NCBI GenBank assembly: GCA_964604565.1
Contig: CAZRZN010000160.1
Span: 1-9,572, forward strand
From: CAZRZN01 sp964604565
GTDB taxonomy: Bacteria; Pseudomonadota; Alphaproteobacteria; Rhodobacterales; Rhodobacteraceae
Length of the DNA stretch: 9,572 bases
Direction of reading: 5' to 3'
This document shows positions 1 to 6,991 of the stretch, piece after piece. A model generated the notes under the pieces. That model was not told the DNA's origin. It was given only the letters and a program-made list of their open reading frames with translations, and ran no database searches. The first letter of the stretch is position 1; every line of letters begins with the position of its first letter. A program made the translations under genes and the position numbers.

Positions 1-245
1 TAGCGGAGATTTCCGTGCCGGGCACCTCTGGAAAACATGGTCTTGCCCGGATCTTGGGGTGTCTTCCTGCCCTTATTATCAGCACTTCGCCGGATTTTTG
101 ATCAAATGGATTCGCGGCGTGGGCATGTCCGGAGATCTTGCCGATGGACACCCCGGCCCGACACGGCGTCCGTTGGACCCGCGCACTGTTCCAAAGCTCG
201 CGCAACACCCCTACGATGTGTGCGGAGCGCAAGGGGGACGGCCGA
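1..245. other. Non-coding leader upstream of the GMC oxidoreductase gene
   Basis: No gene is supported here. The reading frame of the downstream oxidoreductase stays open back to 138, but the extra N-terminal residues do not resemble the family, which begins close to its FAD-binding glycine motif. The stretch around 70-110 is AT-richer than the rest. It holds a TATTAT at 74-79 and a perfect 10-base palindrome, TTTGATCAAA, at 97-106. No well-spaced -35 partner for the TATTAT was found, so no promoter is called. The palindrome may be an operator. Confidence 0.5.
232..238 (+). promoter_or_regulatory. Ribosome binding site deciding the start of the GMC oxidoreductase
   Basis: AGGGGGA lies seven bases before the ATG at 246. 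This supports that start over the in-frame ATGs at 138 and 216, which would add residues before the FAD-binding motif that the family does not have. Confidence 0.6.
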
Positions 246-1865
246 ATGCAGGATATGGGAACATACGACTATGTCATCGTGGGGGCCGGCAGCGCGGGTT
301 GCGTGCTGGCCAATCGGTTGAGCGAAGATCCCGGGGTGCGGGTGTTGTTGCTGGAGGCGGGCGGCAGCGACAATTACCACTGGATTCATATTCCTGTGGG
401 GTATCTCTACTGCATCGGCAATCCGCGCACGGACTGGGGCTTCAGGACGGCGCCCTGCGCGGGCTTGCAGGGGCGCGAATTGCTCTATCCGCGGGGCAAG
501 GTGCTGGGGGGCTGTTCGTCGATCAACGGGATGCTCTATCTGCGCGGGCAATCGGCGGATTACGACGGCTGGCGCCAGATGGGCCTTTCGGGCTGGGGCT
601 GGGACGATGTGTTGCCCTATTTCATGAAGTCCGAGGATTACTACGGCGGTGCGGATGCGGACCACGGTGCGGGCGGGGAATGGCGGGTGGAGGAACAGCG
701 CCTGAGCTGGGACATCCTTGACGCGTGGAAGGCGGCGGCGGTGGCGGCAGGCATCCCGGAAACCACGGATTTCAACCGCGGTGACAACTTCGGCGTCGGC
801 TATTTCAAGGTGAACCAGCGCGCCGGCTGGCGGTGGAGCACGGCCAAGGGGTTCCTGAAGCCGGTGAAATCCCGGCCCAACCTGACGGTGATCACGCAGG
901 CCCACGCGGAACGTCTGCTGTTTGACGGGCGCCGGGCGGCAGGCGTCCGGTTCCGGCGGGACAACGCCCCGCTGGAAGCACACGCGCGCTGCGAGGTGAT
1001 CCTGTCCTCCGGCGCGATCGGATCGCCACAAATCCTGCAACTGTCGGGGATCGGACCCGGGGCGCTTTTGCAATCTCATGGCATCGAGGTGCTTCAGGAT
1101 CGCCCCGGCGTTGGCGCGAACCTTCAGGATCACCTCCAGATCCGCTGCGCCTACAAGGTGACGGGCGCACAGACGCTGAACACCATGGCCGCCAGCCTCT
1201 GGGGACAGGCGAAGATCGGGATGGAATACCTGATGACCCGCAGGGGGCCGATGTCGATGGCGCCGAGCCAGTTGGGGGCTTTCGCCCGTTCCTCGCCCGA
1301 TGTCGCCACGCCGGATCTGGAATATCATGTCCAGCCGGTCACGCTGGACGCCTTCGGTCAACCGCCGCATGATTTCCCGGCGATCACCGCAAGTGTCTGC
1401 AACCTGCGGCCCGAAAGCCGCGGGCATGTGCGGATCACCTCAGCCGATCCGCGTGCCCACCCGGAGATTCAGCCGAATTACCTGTCGACAGAGGGGGACC
1501 GGCGCGTCGCCGCGCGCTCCGTCCGGCTCACACGGCACATCATGGATCAGGCCCCCCTGGCGAAATACAAGCCCGAAGAGTTCAAGCCCGGCCCGCGCTA
1601 CCAGTCCGATGCAGAGCTTGCCGAGGGCGCGGGGCTGGTGGCCTCGACGATCTTTCACCCGGTCAGCACCGCGCGCATGGGCACCGATCCGGAGGCGGTG
1701 GTCGACGCCCGGTTGCGCGTCCGCGGGATCGAGGGGCTGCGGGTGGTGGATGCCTCCGTCATGCCGAGGATCACCTCCGGCAACACGAATTCGCCGACGA
1801 TCATGATTGCGGAAAAGGCAGCGGACCTGATCCGCGAGGATGCCAAACTGGCGCTTTCCGTCTGA
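246..1865 (+). CDS. GMC-family FAD-dependent oxidoreductase (choline/alcohol dehydrogenase-like)
   Basis: A 539-residue flavoprotein, about the usual length for bacterial GMC dehydrogenases such as choline dehydrogenase and the alkanol dehydrogenase AlkJ. Visible motifs: the dinucleotide-binding GAGSAG (residues 13-18) with the acidic residue of LLLEAGG (34-40) for the FAD ribose; GMC signature 1 around PRGKVLGGCSSINGM (82-96); signature 2 around GAIGSPQILQLSGIGP (256-271); and the C-terminal catalytic pair, His471 in HPVSTARMG and Asn513 in SGNTNSPT. All key residues are present, so it should be active, oxidising an alcohol and passing electrons to a quinone or another acceptor. No signal peptide is seen, so it is probably cytoplasmic. 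It stands alone, without betB, betI or a transporter nearby, so betA should not be assumed. The family is certain; the substrate is unknown. Confidence 0.93.
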   Translation: MQDMGTYDYVIVGAGSAGCVLANRLSEDPGVRVLLLEAGGSDNYHWIHIPVGYLYCIGNPRTDWGFRTAPCAGLQGRELLYPRGKVLGGCSSINGMLYLRGQSADYDGWRQMGLSGWGWDDVLPYFMKSEDYYGGADADHGAGGEWRVEEQRLSWDILDAWKAAAVAAGIPETTDFNRGDNFGVGYFKVNQRAGWRWSTAKGFLKPVKSRPNLTVITQAHAERLLFDGRRAAGVRFRRDNAPLEAHARCEVILSSGAIGSPQILQLSGIGPGALLQSHGIEVLQDRPGVGANLQDHLQIRCAYKVTGAQTLNTMAASLWGQAKIGMEYLMTRRGPMSMAPSQLGAFARSSPDVATPDLEYHVQPVTLDAFGQPPHDFPAITASVCNLRPESRGHVRITSADPRAHPEIQPNYLSTEGDRRVAARSVRLTRHIMDQAPLAKYKPEEFKPGPRYQSDAELAEGAGLVASTIFHPVSTARMGTDPEAVVDARLRVRGIEGLRVVDASVMPRITSGNTNSPTIMIAEKAADLIREDAKLALSV

Positions 1866-1910
1866 GAAACTGCCGGGCTCTCAGTCGGGTTTGGTTTTGA
1901 ATGTATTGAA

Positions 1911-1922
1911 AATCAATTGATT
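1911..1922. repeat. 12-base perfect palindrome AATCAATTGATT
   Basis: A perfect inverted repeat 46 bases after the stop of the GMC gene. Its core TCAATTGA recurs at 7196-7203 in the divergent spacer on the right. It could be a dimeric regulator site, but no known consensus is matched: FNR-type sites need four bases between the half sites. It could also be chance in an AT-richer spacer. Confidence 0.4.
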
Positions 1923-1960
1923 GCAGGGCTTTCTTGATGTTTTGCCTGATTGTGGCGGTC

Positions 1961-1987
1961 CCCTGCGTCCTGCAGTCCGCGGGTTTT
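1961..1987 (+). terminator. Possible weak Rho-independent terminator after the GMC gene
   Basis: CCCTGCG (1961-1967) pairs with CGCGGG (1978-1983), with one bulged T and a ten-base loop. TTTT follows directly. The stem is short and the T run is only four, so this is tentative. Its position about 100 bases after the stop codon is plausible. Confidence 0.3.
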
Positions 1988-2025
1988 CGTTCGGGATGAA
2001 TCTCCGGGGATGAAAAACAACGGCG

Positions 2026-2037
2026 TTTTCGCGAAAA
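2026..2037. repeat. 12-base perfect palindrome TTTTCGCGAAAA
   Basis: A perfect inverted repeat lying just upstream of the candidate promoter of the small-protein gene. It is placed where a regulator could bind next to RNA polymerase. I do not recognise the motif as a known operator. Confidence 0.4.
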
Positions 2038-2042
2038 ATGCG

Positions 2043-2078
2043 GGGCACTTGGCCTGCGCCGGTTTACGCCCTCATAAC
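2043..2078 (+). promoter_or_regulatory. Candidate promoter (sigma-54-like or sigma-70-like) for the small-protein gene
   Basis: Two overlapping readings are possible. A sigma-54 type: GGGCAC (2043-2048), five bases, CTGCG (2054-2058), giving the required GG-N10-GC spacing and matching most of TGGCAC-N5-TTGCA. A sigma-70 type: TTGGCC (2049-2054), 18 bases, CATAAC (2073-2078), with four of six matches in each box. Either would start transcription some 40-60 bases before the ATG at 2128. Both are single-site visual matches, so confidence is low. Confidence 0.35.
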
Positions 2079-2112
2079 GTGGACGCGGCATGATCCTGCC
2101 CTGAGATCCGTT

Positions 2113-2120
2113 GAAAGGGG
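2113..2120 (+). promoter_or_regulatory. Ribosome binding site fixing the start of the small-protein gene
   Basis: GAAAGGGG sits seven bases before the ATG at 2128. It favours that start over the upstream in-frame ATG at 2038, which lies within the palindrome and promoter region. Confidence 0.6.
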
Positions 2121-2127
2121 CTGTATC

Positions 2128-2541
2128 ATGGACATCAACACCGCTGCCGCCACCGCGACTGCGCGCCCGGGAAAATCGGGCCAGTCGGTCGGTCATCTGG
2201 CCAAGGCCGCCGTGGCCGAAGCGCGCGCAAACGGCACGGATCTGCCAAAGAATGCGCAAGGCGTCGCCGCCTCCGCCATTGCTGGCGGCGCCGATCCGGC
2301 ATCTGTCTTTGCCGCGAAGGTGGTCACGGAGCCGCCGGAGCCGGATGATACCGGCGAATCCATTGCCGACGCACCGGTTGACGCGGGTGAGGCGGTGCCA
2401 GATGCGCCCGCCAGCGACGCGCCGCCCGCGGAAGAGTCGCTCACGCAACAGGCGCTTTCGGGGTATGGCGATGCAGGCGCGGTGGTCGGCGATCAGAGCC
2501 TGACAGAGATGGAAACGGCGCTGACCCTGCTCCAGGGCTGA
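2128..2541 (+). CDS. Small Ala/Asp/Pro-rich protein of unknown function
   Basis: A 137-residue protein that I do not recognise. Three parts can be seen. Residues 18-63 look like a compact helical segment (HLAKAAVAEARANG, then LPKNAQGVAASAIAGGADP). Residues 67-104 form an acidic linker rich in Pro, Ala, Asp and Glu, probably disordered. The C-terminus ends in a predicted helix around SLTEMETALTLLQG (124-137). There are no cysteines, no signal peptide and no membrane segment, so it should be a soluble cytoplasmic protein. The start is supported by a good ribosome binding site. It has its own spacer on the left and converges with the histidine kinase gene on the right, so it is probably transcribed alone. 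The strong site and coherent composition argue for a real gene, but no function can be given. Confidence 0.7.
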   Translation: MDINTAAATATARPGKSGQSVGHLAKAAVAEARANGTDLPKNAQGVAASAIAGGADPASVFAAKVVTEPPEPDDTGESIADAPVDAGEAVPDAPASDAPPAEESLTQQALSGYGDAGAVVGDQSLTEMETALTLLQG

Positions 2542-2756
2542 TCGGGTCGTGGCGGGTCCACGCTGGCGGTTGGGGTCCGGGGTCGCGTAGGGTTTGACCG
2601 CCTGACGCCGTCCTTGCGTGGCTGCCGGAAAGGACGTCGGGGTGCTCGACGCCCATCTTTCCGCTGGTTGAGAGGTCCGGTTTTTTGCATCTGGTGGCAG
2701 GCCCCGGCCCTGCGTGACGATGTGGGCATGCGGCTGCGCAGGTCCAAAGCGGCGCC
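2542..2756. other. Convergent spacer between the small-protein gene and the kinase gene
   Basis: This 215-base stretch lies between the ends of two convergent genes. No gene is supported; the open frames across it overlap neighbouring genes and lack ribosome binding sites. It holds overlapping inverted repeats (2609-2663) and a T6 run at 2681-2686. It is a likely termination region for one or both strands. Confidence 0.55.
2609..2686 (+). terminator. Overlapping hairpins, candidate terminator region
   Basis: Stem A pairs CGTCCTT (2609-2615) with AAGGACG (2630-2636), seven perfect base pairs. Stem B pairs CGGAAAG (2626-2632) with CTTTCCG (2657-2663), and inside it CGTCG (2635-2639) pairs with CGACG (2647-2651). 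A and B share bases and exclude each other. A T6 run (2681-2686) lies 17 bases past stem B, too far for a textbook intrinsic terminator. Termination between the convergent genes is the simplest role. Confidence 0.35.
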
Positions 2757-4748
2757 TCAGTCGGCCGGGAGCCAGACCTTGAACCGCGCGCCGCCTTCCG
2801 GTGCGTTCGCCGCTGTGATCAGGCCACCCGCGCGCTGCACCAACGTCTGGGAAATCGACAGGCCCAGTCCCGTGCCCTCGCCTTGACGGGTGGTGAAGAA
2901 CGGGTCGAAGACGGACTCCGCCAGACCGTCCGGCAGCCCGGGGCCGCTGTCCTGCACGGTCAGGCAGACGCCCGCGCGCCCGTTGCGCGGCTCGGCCCGC
3001 AGGCTGATGGTCAGCCGCCCGTCGCGTCCCATCGCCTGTTGCGCGTTCATGACGAGGTTGATGATCACCTGCTGCATCTCGCCCGGATCGGCGCGCACTT
3101 CCGGCACCGCGTCGAAATGGGTTTCCACCGAGATCGCCCCCTTGGACAGCACATGCTCCACCAGCAGCAGGCAATCCTCCACCAGCGGGGCAAGCGCGAC
3201 CGAATCCTCGTAACCGTGAAATTCCCCCGGGCGGGCGAATTGCAGCAGCTTGCCCACCATGGCGCCGACCCGCATGACCTGACGGTCCACGAGGTCCAGC
3301 TCTGTCCGGATCGGTTCGGCCTGTGCGCCCAGTGTGTCGCGGATCACGTCGACATTGCCCTGAATCACCGCGATCGGATTGTTGATCTCATGCGCGACGC
3401 CGGCGGTGATTTCCCCGATGGAGGCGAGTTTCTCGTTCATCACCAGCTGGCGATAGGTTTCCTCCAGCTTGGCATTGGTCGCGCGCAATTCCTTTGTGCG
3501 GTCCTCCACCCGCTGGTTGAGGTCCTCGGCATAGGCGCGCAGACGGGCATCGCGGTCCTGTATCTGCCCCAGCAGATCGTCGAGATGTGCCGCCACCTGA
3601 CCGATTTCGTCCCGCGCGCCGACGTCGCCATAGCGCGCCGCCAGATCGCCGCTGCCGACGCGGCGCATGGTTTCGGTCATCCGTTCCAGCGGGGCAAAGA
3701 TCCCCCGCGCCAACCAGAAGAAGACCGGCACGGACAGGATCATCACCCCGGCAAAGGCCGCCAGCATCCAAAGCCGTGCCTCGCGCTTGGCCGCGGCAAA
3801 GGGCGCCTCCAGAAACCCGACATACAACATGCCGACCCGCTGGCCGAAACTGTCCGTCAGGGGCAGGTAGCCCGAGATATACCAGTCGTTCACCACGAAG
3901 GCGCGGTCCAGCCAGGTCTGTCCGTCGCCCAGAACGGCCTGCCGCACCACCGCCGAAACCCGTGTGCCCAAGGCGCGCACATCCTCGAACAGCCGCACAT
4001 TGGTCGACACGCGCACATCGTCCAGAAACAGCGTCGCCGTGCCCTGACGTTCGCCGCCCGTGACCGCGTTGAGGTAGACCAGCGCATTGATCGTGTCGAT
4101 GAATTGCAGGTTCCGGTTCAGCAGGATCCCCCCGACAAGCACGCCGTTCTGTCCGTCCAGCGTCACCTGCGCTGCCGAATGCACCACCATGCCACGGTCC
4201 TCGACGGTCCGTTCCGTGGGCACGGCGGCCTCTGTCTCGATCAGGGGGATGCGAGCCTGCGCGGCCAGATCGTCGGAAAAGGCTGCCAGATCCTCTGCCG
4301 GGAAAAGATCGATTGCGGTCGATGGGCGACCGTCGAGGCCCGCCACGATCACCGGCCAGCGCGACGGCGCGCCGATCGCCTGCCGCTCCGTCAGGTAATA
4401 AAGGAAATCAAGCTCCAGCGCCGCCTTTTTGCGCGCCAGATAGCCGTCCAGCGCCTCCGGTTCGGTGGTCAGCATGCGGGCAAATTCGGCCGAGTCCGCC
4501 ACACCGGTCAGTTCGTCGCCGGTGGTGGTCATGATCCGGGCCAGATACTGCTCTGCGATGCGCAGGTCGGAATCGACATTTGCGATCAGAACAGCGTCGT
4601 AATCCGTGGTCCAGCGCGCCATGCCCAGAAGCAGCAGGAGCGGCATCAAGACTGTCAGGGGGGCCATCGCCAGCACCAGAAGGCGCAGGCGGACGGACGT
4701 CACGCGCCAGCGGGCGCGCGTGGCGGGGTCATTCGTCGAGCGATCCAT
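2757..4748 (-). CDS. Membrane sensor histidine kinase with Cache-type periplasmic sensor
   Basis: A 663-residue two-component sensor kinase. Order of parts: a short cytoplasmic N-terminus; membrane segment about 21-43; a large periplasmic region about 44-325 with features of a Cache-3-type sensor (TLFLDDVRVSTNV, then YISGYLPLTDSFGQRVGMLYVGF near its end); a second membrane segment about 326-345; HAMP about 346-398; a coiled coil to about 437; and the phosphoacceptor His453 in GVAHEINNP. The ATPase domain has its N box (NLVMNAQQAM, 564-573), DSGPG (600-604), FDPFFTTR (614-621) and GTGLGL (625-630). All kinase motifs are intact; the type resembles NtrB/DctB kinases. It is the last gene of the five-gene minus-strand operon, and no response regulator is in the window. 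The ATG at 4748 is preferred; a TTG at 4766 with AGGCGG before it is an alternative. Either start overlaps the preceding gene, suggesting coupled translation. The ligand is unknown. Confidence 0.92.
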   Translation of the reverse strand: MDRSTNDPATRARWRVTSVRLRLLVLAMAPLTVLMPLLLLLGMARWTTDYDAVLIANVDSDLRIAEQYLARIMTTTGDELTGVADSAEFARMLTTEPEALDGYLARKKAALELDFLYYLTERQAIGAPSRWPVIVAGLDGRPSTAIDLFPAEDLAAFSDDLAAQARIPLIETEAAVPTERTVEDRGMVVHSAAQVTLDGQNGVLVGGILLNRNLQFIDTINALVYLNAVTGGERQGTATLFLDDVRVSTNVRLFEDVRALGTRVSAVVRQAVLGDGQTWLDRAFVVNDWYISGYLPLTDSFGQRVGMLYVGFLEAPFAAAKREARLWMLAAFAGVMILSVPVFFWLARGIFAPLERMTETMRRVGSGDLAARYGDVGARDEIGQVAAHLDDLLGQIQDRDARLRAYAEDLNQRVEDRTKELRATNAKLEETYRQLVMNEKLASIGEITAGVAHEINNPIAVIQGNVDVIRDTLGAQAEPIRTELDLVDRQVMRVGAMVGKLLQFARPGEFHGYEDSVALAPLVEDCLLLVEHVLSKGAISVETHFDAVPEVRADPGEMQQVIINLVMNAQQAMGRDGRLTISLRAEPRNGRAGVCLTVQDSGPGLPDGLAESVFDPFFTTRQGEGTGLGLSISQTLVQRAGGLITAANAPEGGARFKVWLPAD

Positions 4749-5208
4749 GGATCGCAAATTGTTCAAGGCCGGCCGCCTGCGCCTCGATCACACGATAGCT
4801 TTCGCGCACGCCCACGTCGGACAATTCGCGCGCCACGGTCAGCAGGGTATTGGCCGGGTGATCGTCGCAAAGGGCCATCATCTGCGCGATCTCTTCGCTT
4901 GCGACGGGGCGGGCGGCCTCGACCGACGGCGCGCCGTAGTAGGTCACGAAATGCTGCGCCAGAAGGTCGGTCAGCACCTCGATTTCCGCCTGTTCCACCT
5001 GCGTCACGGCAACAAAAGTCACGCGCCCGCCGGTCTCCAGCCCGAACCAGCCGTTGGCGAAGGCCTGTCGCGCCTTGCCGGCAAGGTCGCCCTCGGTCCA
5101 GTCGGAAAATTCGAAACCGCCGGAAATGCACCATTCACCGGTGCGGGCCGGGCTGGCGTAGACGCGCTGGTCGCTTTCATCGAAATGAATGGCTCGGGCC
5201 AGATTCAT
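4729..5208 (-). CDS. DUF6505-like protein of unknown function
   Basis: A 159-residue soluble protein, which I match from memory to DUF6505, a family found beside Mrp and formate dehydrogenase accessory genes in Rhodobacteraceae. The N-terminal half looks beta-rich and aromatic (EWCISGGFEFSDW, residues 25-37, and NGWFGLETGGRVTFVAV). The C-terminal half is helical and acidic. There is no signal peptide, membrane segment or metal-binding cluster; only a couple of isolated cysteines occur. The ATG at 5208 is backed by a strong GGAGGA site (complement near 5215-5220). It overlaps the stop of the upstream ligase-like gene by four bases (ATGA). Its own end overlaps the histidine kinase start. An in-frame extension to 5361 would lie wholly inside the ligase-like gene and is rejected. 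Reality as a gene is near certain; the family name is moderately sure and the function unknown. Confidence 0.8.
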   Translation of the reverse strand: MNLARAIHFDESDQRVYASPARTGEWCISGGFEFSDWTEGDLAGKARQAFANGWFGLETGGRVTFVAVTQVEQAEIEVLTDLLAQHFVTYYGAPSVEAARPVASEEIAQMMALCDDHPANTLLTVARELSDVGVRESYRVIEAQAAGLEQFAIHGSLDE

Positions 5209-5915
5209 GGGGCGTCCTCCAAAAGCGTTGTGAGCGGGATCAGATGTGTCGTGTCGCCGTCGCGCAAAAGCATACCGAAGGTCTCGTCGACGCCCATAAA
5301 GGTGCCGGACCGTCCGTTCTGACGGGTGGTTTCCCCCATGCCATGCGCCAGTCCGCGCCATTCCGCGTGCAGCGGTTTGGCGCCCTCATCCTCCCAGCGG
5401 GCGATCCAGTTGAGCGTGTGGCGCGCCCAGCTTTCGACCAGTTGACCGGGATCGACGTCCGCGCAGCCTTCCTCGTAGAGCGCGGTGCGCTCCGGCACAT
5501 CCCCCGGCACCGCCGCCAGCAGCAGCGGCAGATCAAAGCCGATCACCAGCCAGTCGGGCACCGCATGCGGATCCTGCGTGGCGGCGCAGGCGCGAAACCG
5601 GCCGCAGTCCGCGCCGTTGATCCGGATGCCGCCCGCCCATGTGAGATGCACGGCAACCTCCGGCGGGGCCAGCGCCCCCAGCGCATTCTGAAAGCCCACC
5701 CCGCACAGCGGCAGCATGGCCATCGCCTGCGACAGCGGCACCTCCGGCGCAAAGACCAGCGCGGCGCCCATGCGGTCCGCTGCGCGGCGGTAACAGATCA
5801 GCCCGGCGTCGCAGCCCCGGATTGCCTGCATCACCGCGCCATCGAAAGGATCGCCGCCGACCTCCGTGCCGCTCATGGCCGGCGGAAAGGTCAGCGGCGC
5901 GGTCTGTATCGTCAT
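5205..5915 (-). CDS. Biotin/lipoate-ligase-like protein with DUF4444-type C-terminus, probably not a ligase
   Basis: A 236-residue protein related to the biotin/lipoate A/B protein ligase family. It ends with a DUF4444-like segment (GTFMGVDETFGMLLRDGDTTHLIPL, split here only as a landmark, residues 205-229). In true biotin ligases a WPNDL...KLAG stretch carries the catalytic lysine. Here the aligned stretch reads WAGGIRINGADCGRF (93-107), with Asp103 at the lysine position and PND replaced by AGG. The GRGRRGR nucleotide-binding loop is also absent near residues 38-50. The fold may therefore serve binding, not ligation. It overlaps the upstream mrp stop and the downstream DUF6505-like start by four bases each (ATGA), so its dose is tied to both. 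An AGGGGG site precedes its ATG. The family relation is likely; loss of catalysis is inferred from a hand alignment. Confidence 0.82.
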   Translation of the reverse strand: MTIQTAPLTFPPAMSGTEVGGDPFDGAVMQAIRGCDAGLICYRRAADRMGAALVFAPEVPLSQAMAMLPLCGVGFQNALGALAPPEVAVHLTWAGGIRINGADCGRFRACAATQDPHAVPDWLVIGFDLPLLLAAVPGDVPERTALYEEGCADVDPGQLVESWARHTLNWIARWEDEGAKPLHAEWRGLAHGMGETTRQNGRSGTFMGVDETFGMLLRDGDTTHLIPLTTLLEDAP

Positions 5916-6991
5916 GCCACCCCCTGTGCCACCAGCGCGCTTGCGATGTCGTGAAAGGCGCGGGCCTGCGGGCCATCGGGGCGGCTGACCGTGATGGGCG
6001 CGCCGCCGTCGGAGGCGAGCCGGATCTGGAGGTCCAGCGGCACCTCCGCAAGCAGCGGCACGCCCAGCTTGGCGGCTTCGGCGGCGACGCCCCCATGCCC
6101 GAAGACATGTTCCTCATGGCCGCATTGCGAACAGATATGCGTGCTCATGTTCTCGATCATGCCAAGGATCGGCACCTTGAGCTGGTTGAACATGTCGATC
6201 CCCTTGCGCGCATCCAGAAGCGCGACGTCCTGCGGGGTGCTGACGATGATCGCCCCGTCCACAAGGGCCTTCTGGCTGAGGGTCATCTGCACGTCGCCGG
6301 TGCCAGGCGGAAGATCCACCAGCAGCACGTCAAGCGCGCCCCACTGCACCTGCGTCATCATCTGTTGCAGCGCGCCCATCAGCATGGGGCCGCGCCAGAC
6401 CACGGCCTGATCCTCGTTGGTCATCAGCCCGATGGACATCATCGTGACGCCGTGATTGCGCATCGGCAGGATCGTCTTGCCATCGGGCGACGCGGGCCGC
6501 CCCGACACGCCCAGCATGCGCGGTTGCGAGGGGCCGTAGACATCCGCGTCCAGCAGGCCGACGCGGCGGCCCTGCGCCGCCAGCGCACAGGCGAGGTTCG
6601 CGGAGACGGTGGACTTTCCGACACCGCCCTTGCCGCTGGCGATGGCGATGATGTGATCCACGCCGGGCAGTTTCTGTGGTCCCTGCGGTTCGGATTTCCG
6701 CTGCGGTTTCAGATCCGGCGGCGGGGCCTTTTCGGAATGACCGGTCAGCACGATGGACAATTTGCCAAGCCCGTCCAAAGCGCGCAGTTTTGCTTCTGCC
6801 GCCGCCTTCACCGCCTCGAAGGCGGCTGCCTGGCTTGGCGCGATTTCGAGGACAAAGCGCACCGCGCCCTCGTCATCCACGTTCAGCGCGCGGACCACGC
6901 CGCTGGAAACGATATCGCCGCCGGACACCGGGTCTGCGATGCTCTTGAGAACATCGAGGACCGCCTGCCGGTCCGTCGTGGTCCGGGTCAT
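5912..6991 (-). CDS. mrp: Mrp/NBP35 (ApbC)-family iron-sulfur cluster carrier ATPase
   Basis: A 359-residue cytoplasmic P-loop ATPase that holds and transfers [4Fe-4S] clusters to apo-proteins, the established role of ApbC/NBP35 proteins. Residues 1 to about 85 form the MIP18-like domain common to bacterial Mrp (start MTRTTTDRQAVLDVLKSIAD). A variable linker follows to about 110. The deviant Walker A GKGGVGKS is at 120-127, with both lysines present, and DADVYGPSQPRMLG is at 148-161. DLPPGTGD (226-233) is the Walker B/switch region. The bridging-cluster cysteines are C287 and C290 in CSQC. All are intact, so an active carrier is expected. An AAGGGG site precedes the ATG, which overlaps the DUF6494-like stop (ATGA). 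Its position beside redox and Fe-S genes suggests it serves an Fe-S enzyme such as formate dehydrogenase; that client is inferred. Confidence 0.95.
   Translation of the reverse strand: MTRTTTDRQAVLDVLKSIADPVSGGDIVSSGVVRALNVDDEGAVRFVLEIAPSQAAAFEAVKAAAEAKLRALDGLGKLSIVLTGHSEKAPPPDLKPQRKSEPQGPQKLPGVDHIIAIASGKGGVGKSTVSANLACALAAQGRRVGLLDADVYGPSQPRMLGVSGRPASPDGKTILPMRNHGVTMMSIGLMTNEDQAVVWRGPMLMGALQQMMTQVQWGALDVLLVDLPPGTGDVQMTLSQKALVDGAIIVSTPQDVALLDARKGIDMFNQLKVPILGMIENMSTHICSQCGHEEHVFGHGGVAAEAAKLGVPLLAEVPLDLQIRLASDGGAPITVSRPDGPQARAFHDIASALVAQGVA

Larger units (their letters stand above)
1866..2127. other. AT-richer intergenic spacer with palindromes and candidate terminator and promoter
   Basis: This 262-base spacer separates two plus-strand genes and holds no gene. 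It is clearly richer in A and T than its flanks. It contains a perfect 12-base palindrome, AATCAATTGATT (1911-1922), a possible weak terminator hairpin (1961-1987), a second perfect 12-base palindrome, TTTTCGCGAAAA (2026-2037), and promoter-like elements at 2043-2078. The arrangement fits a stop for the first gene and a separate, regulated promoter for the second. Confidence 0.55.

Noticed and set aside
97..106. TTTGATCAAA as an FNR/FnrL binding site
   Set aside because: The half sites TTGAT and ATCAA are present but overlap. FNR-type sites need four bases between them.
102..1427. A 441-codon open frame on the minus strand
   Set aside because: It is antisense to the well-supported GMC oxidoreductase and its translation shows no recognisable motif.
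246..1865. Naming the GMC gene betA (choline dehydrogenase)
   Set aside because: Family motifs alone do not fix the substrate, and no betaine aldehyde dehydrogenase, betI or choline transporter gene is nearby.
1801..3174. A 457-codon open frame on the minus strand
   Set aside because: It spans two spacers, the small-protein gene in antisense and the kinase C-terminus in another frame. The kinase frame holds the conserved ATPase motifs.
2883..5954. A 1023-codon open frame on the plus strand
   Set aside because: It lies antisense to the kinase, DUF6505-like and ligase-like genes, all with clear motifs or context. Its translation is low-complexity, rich in Arg, His and Gln, with no domain. It is a by-product of GC-rich codon use.
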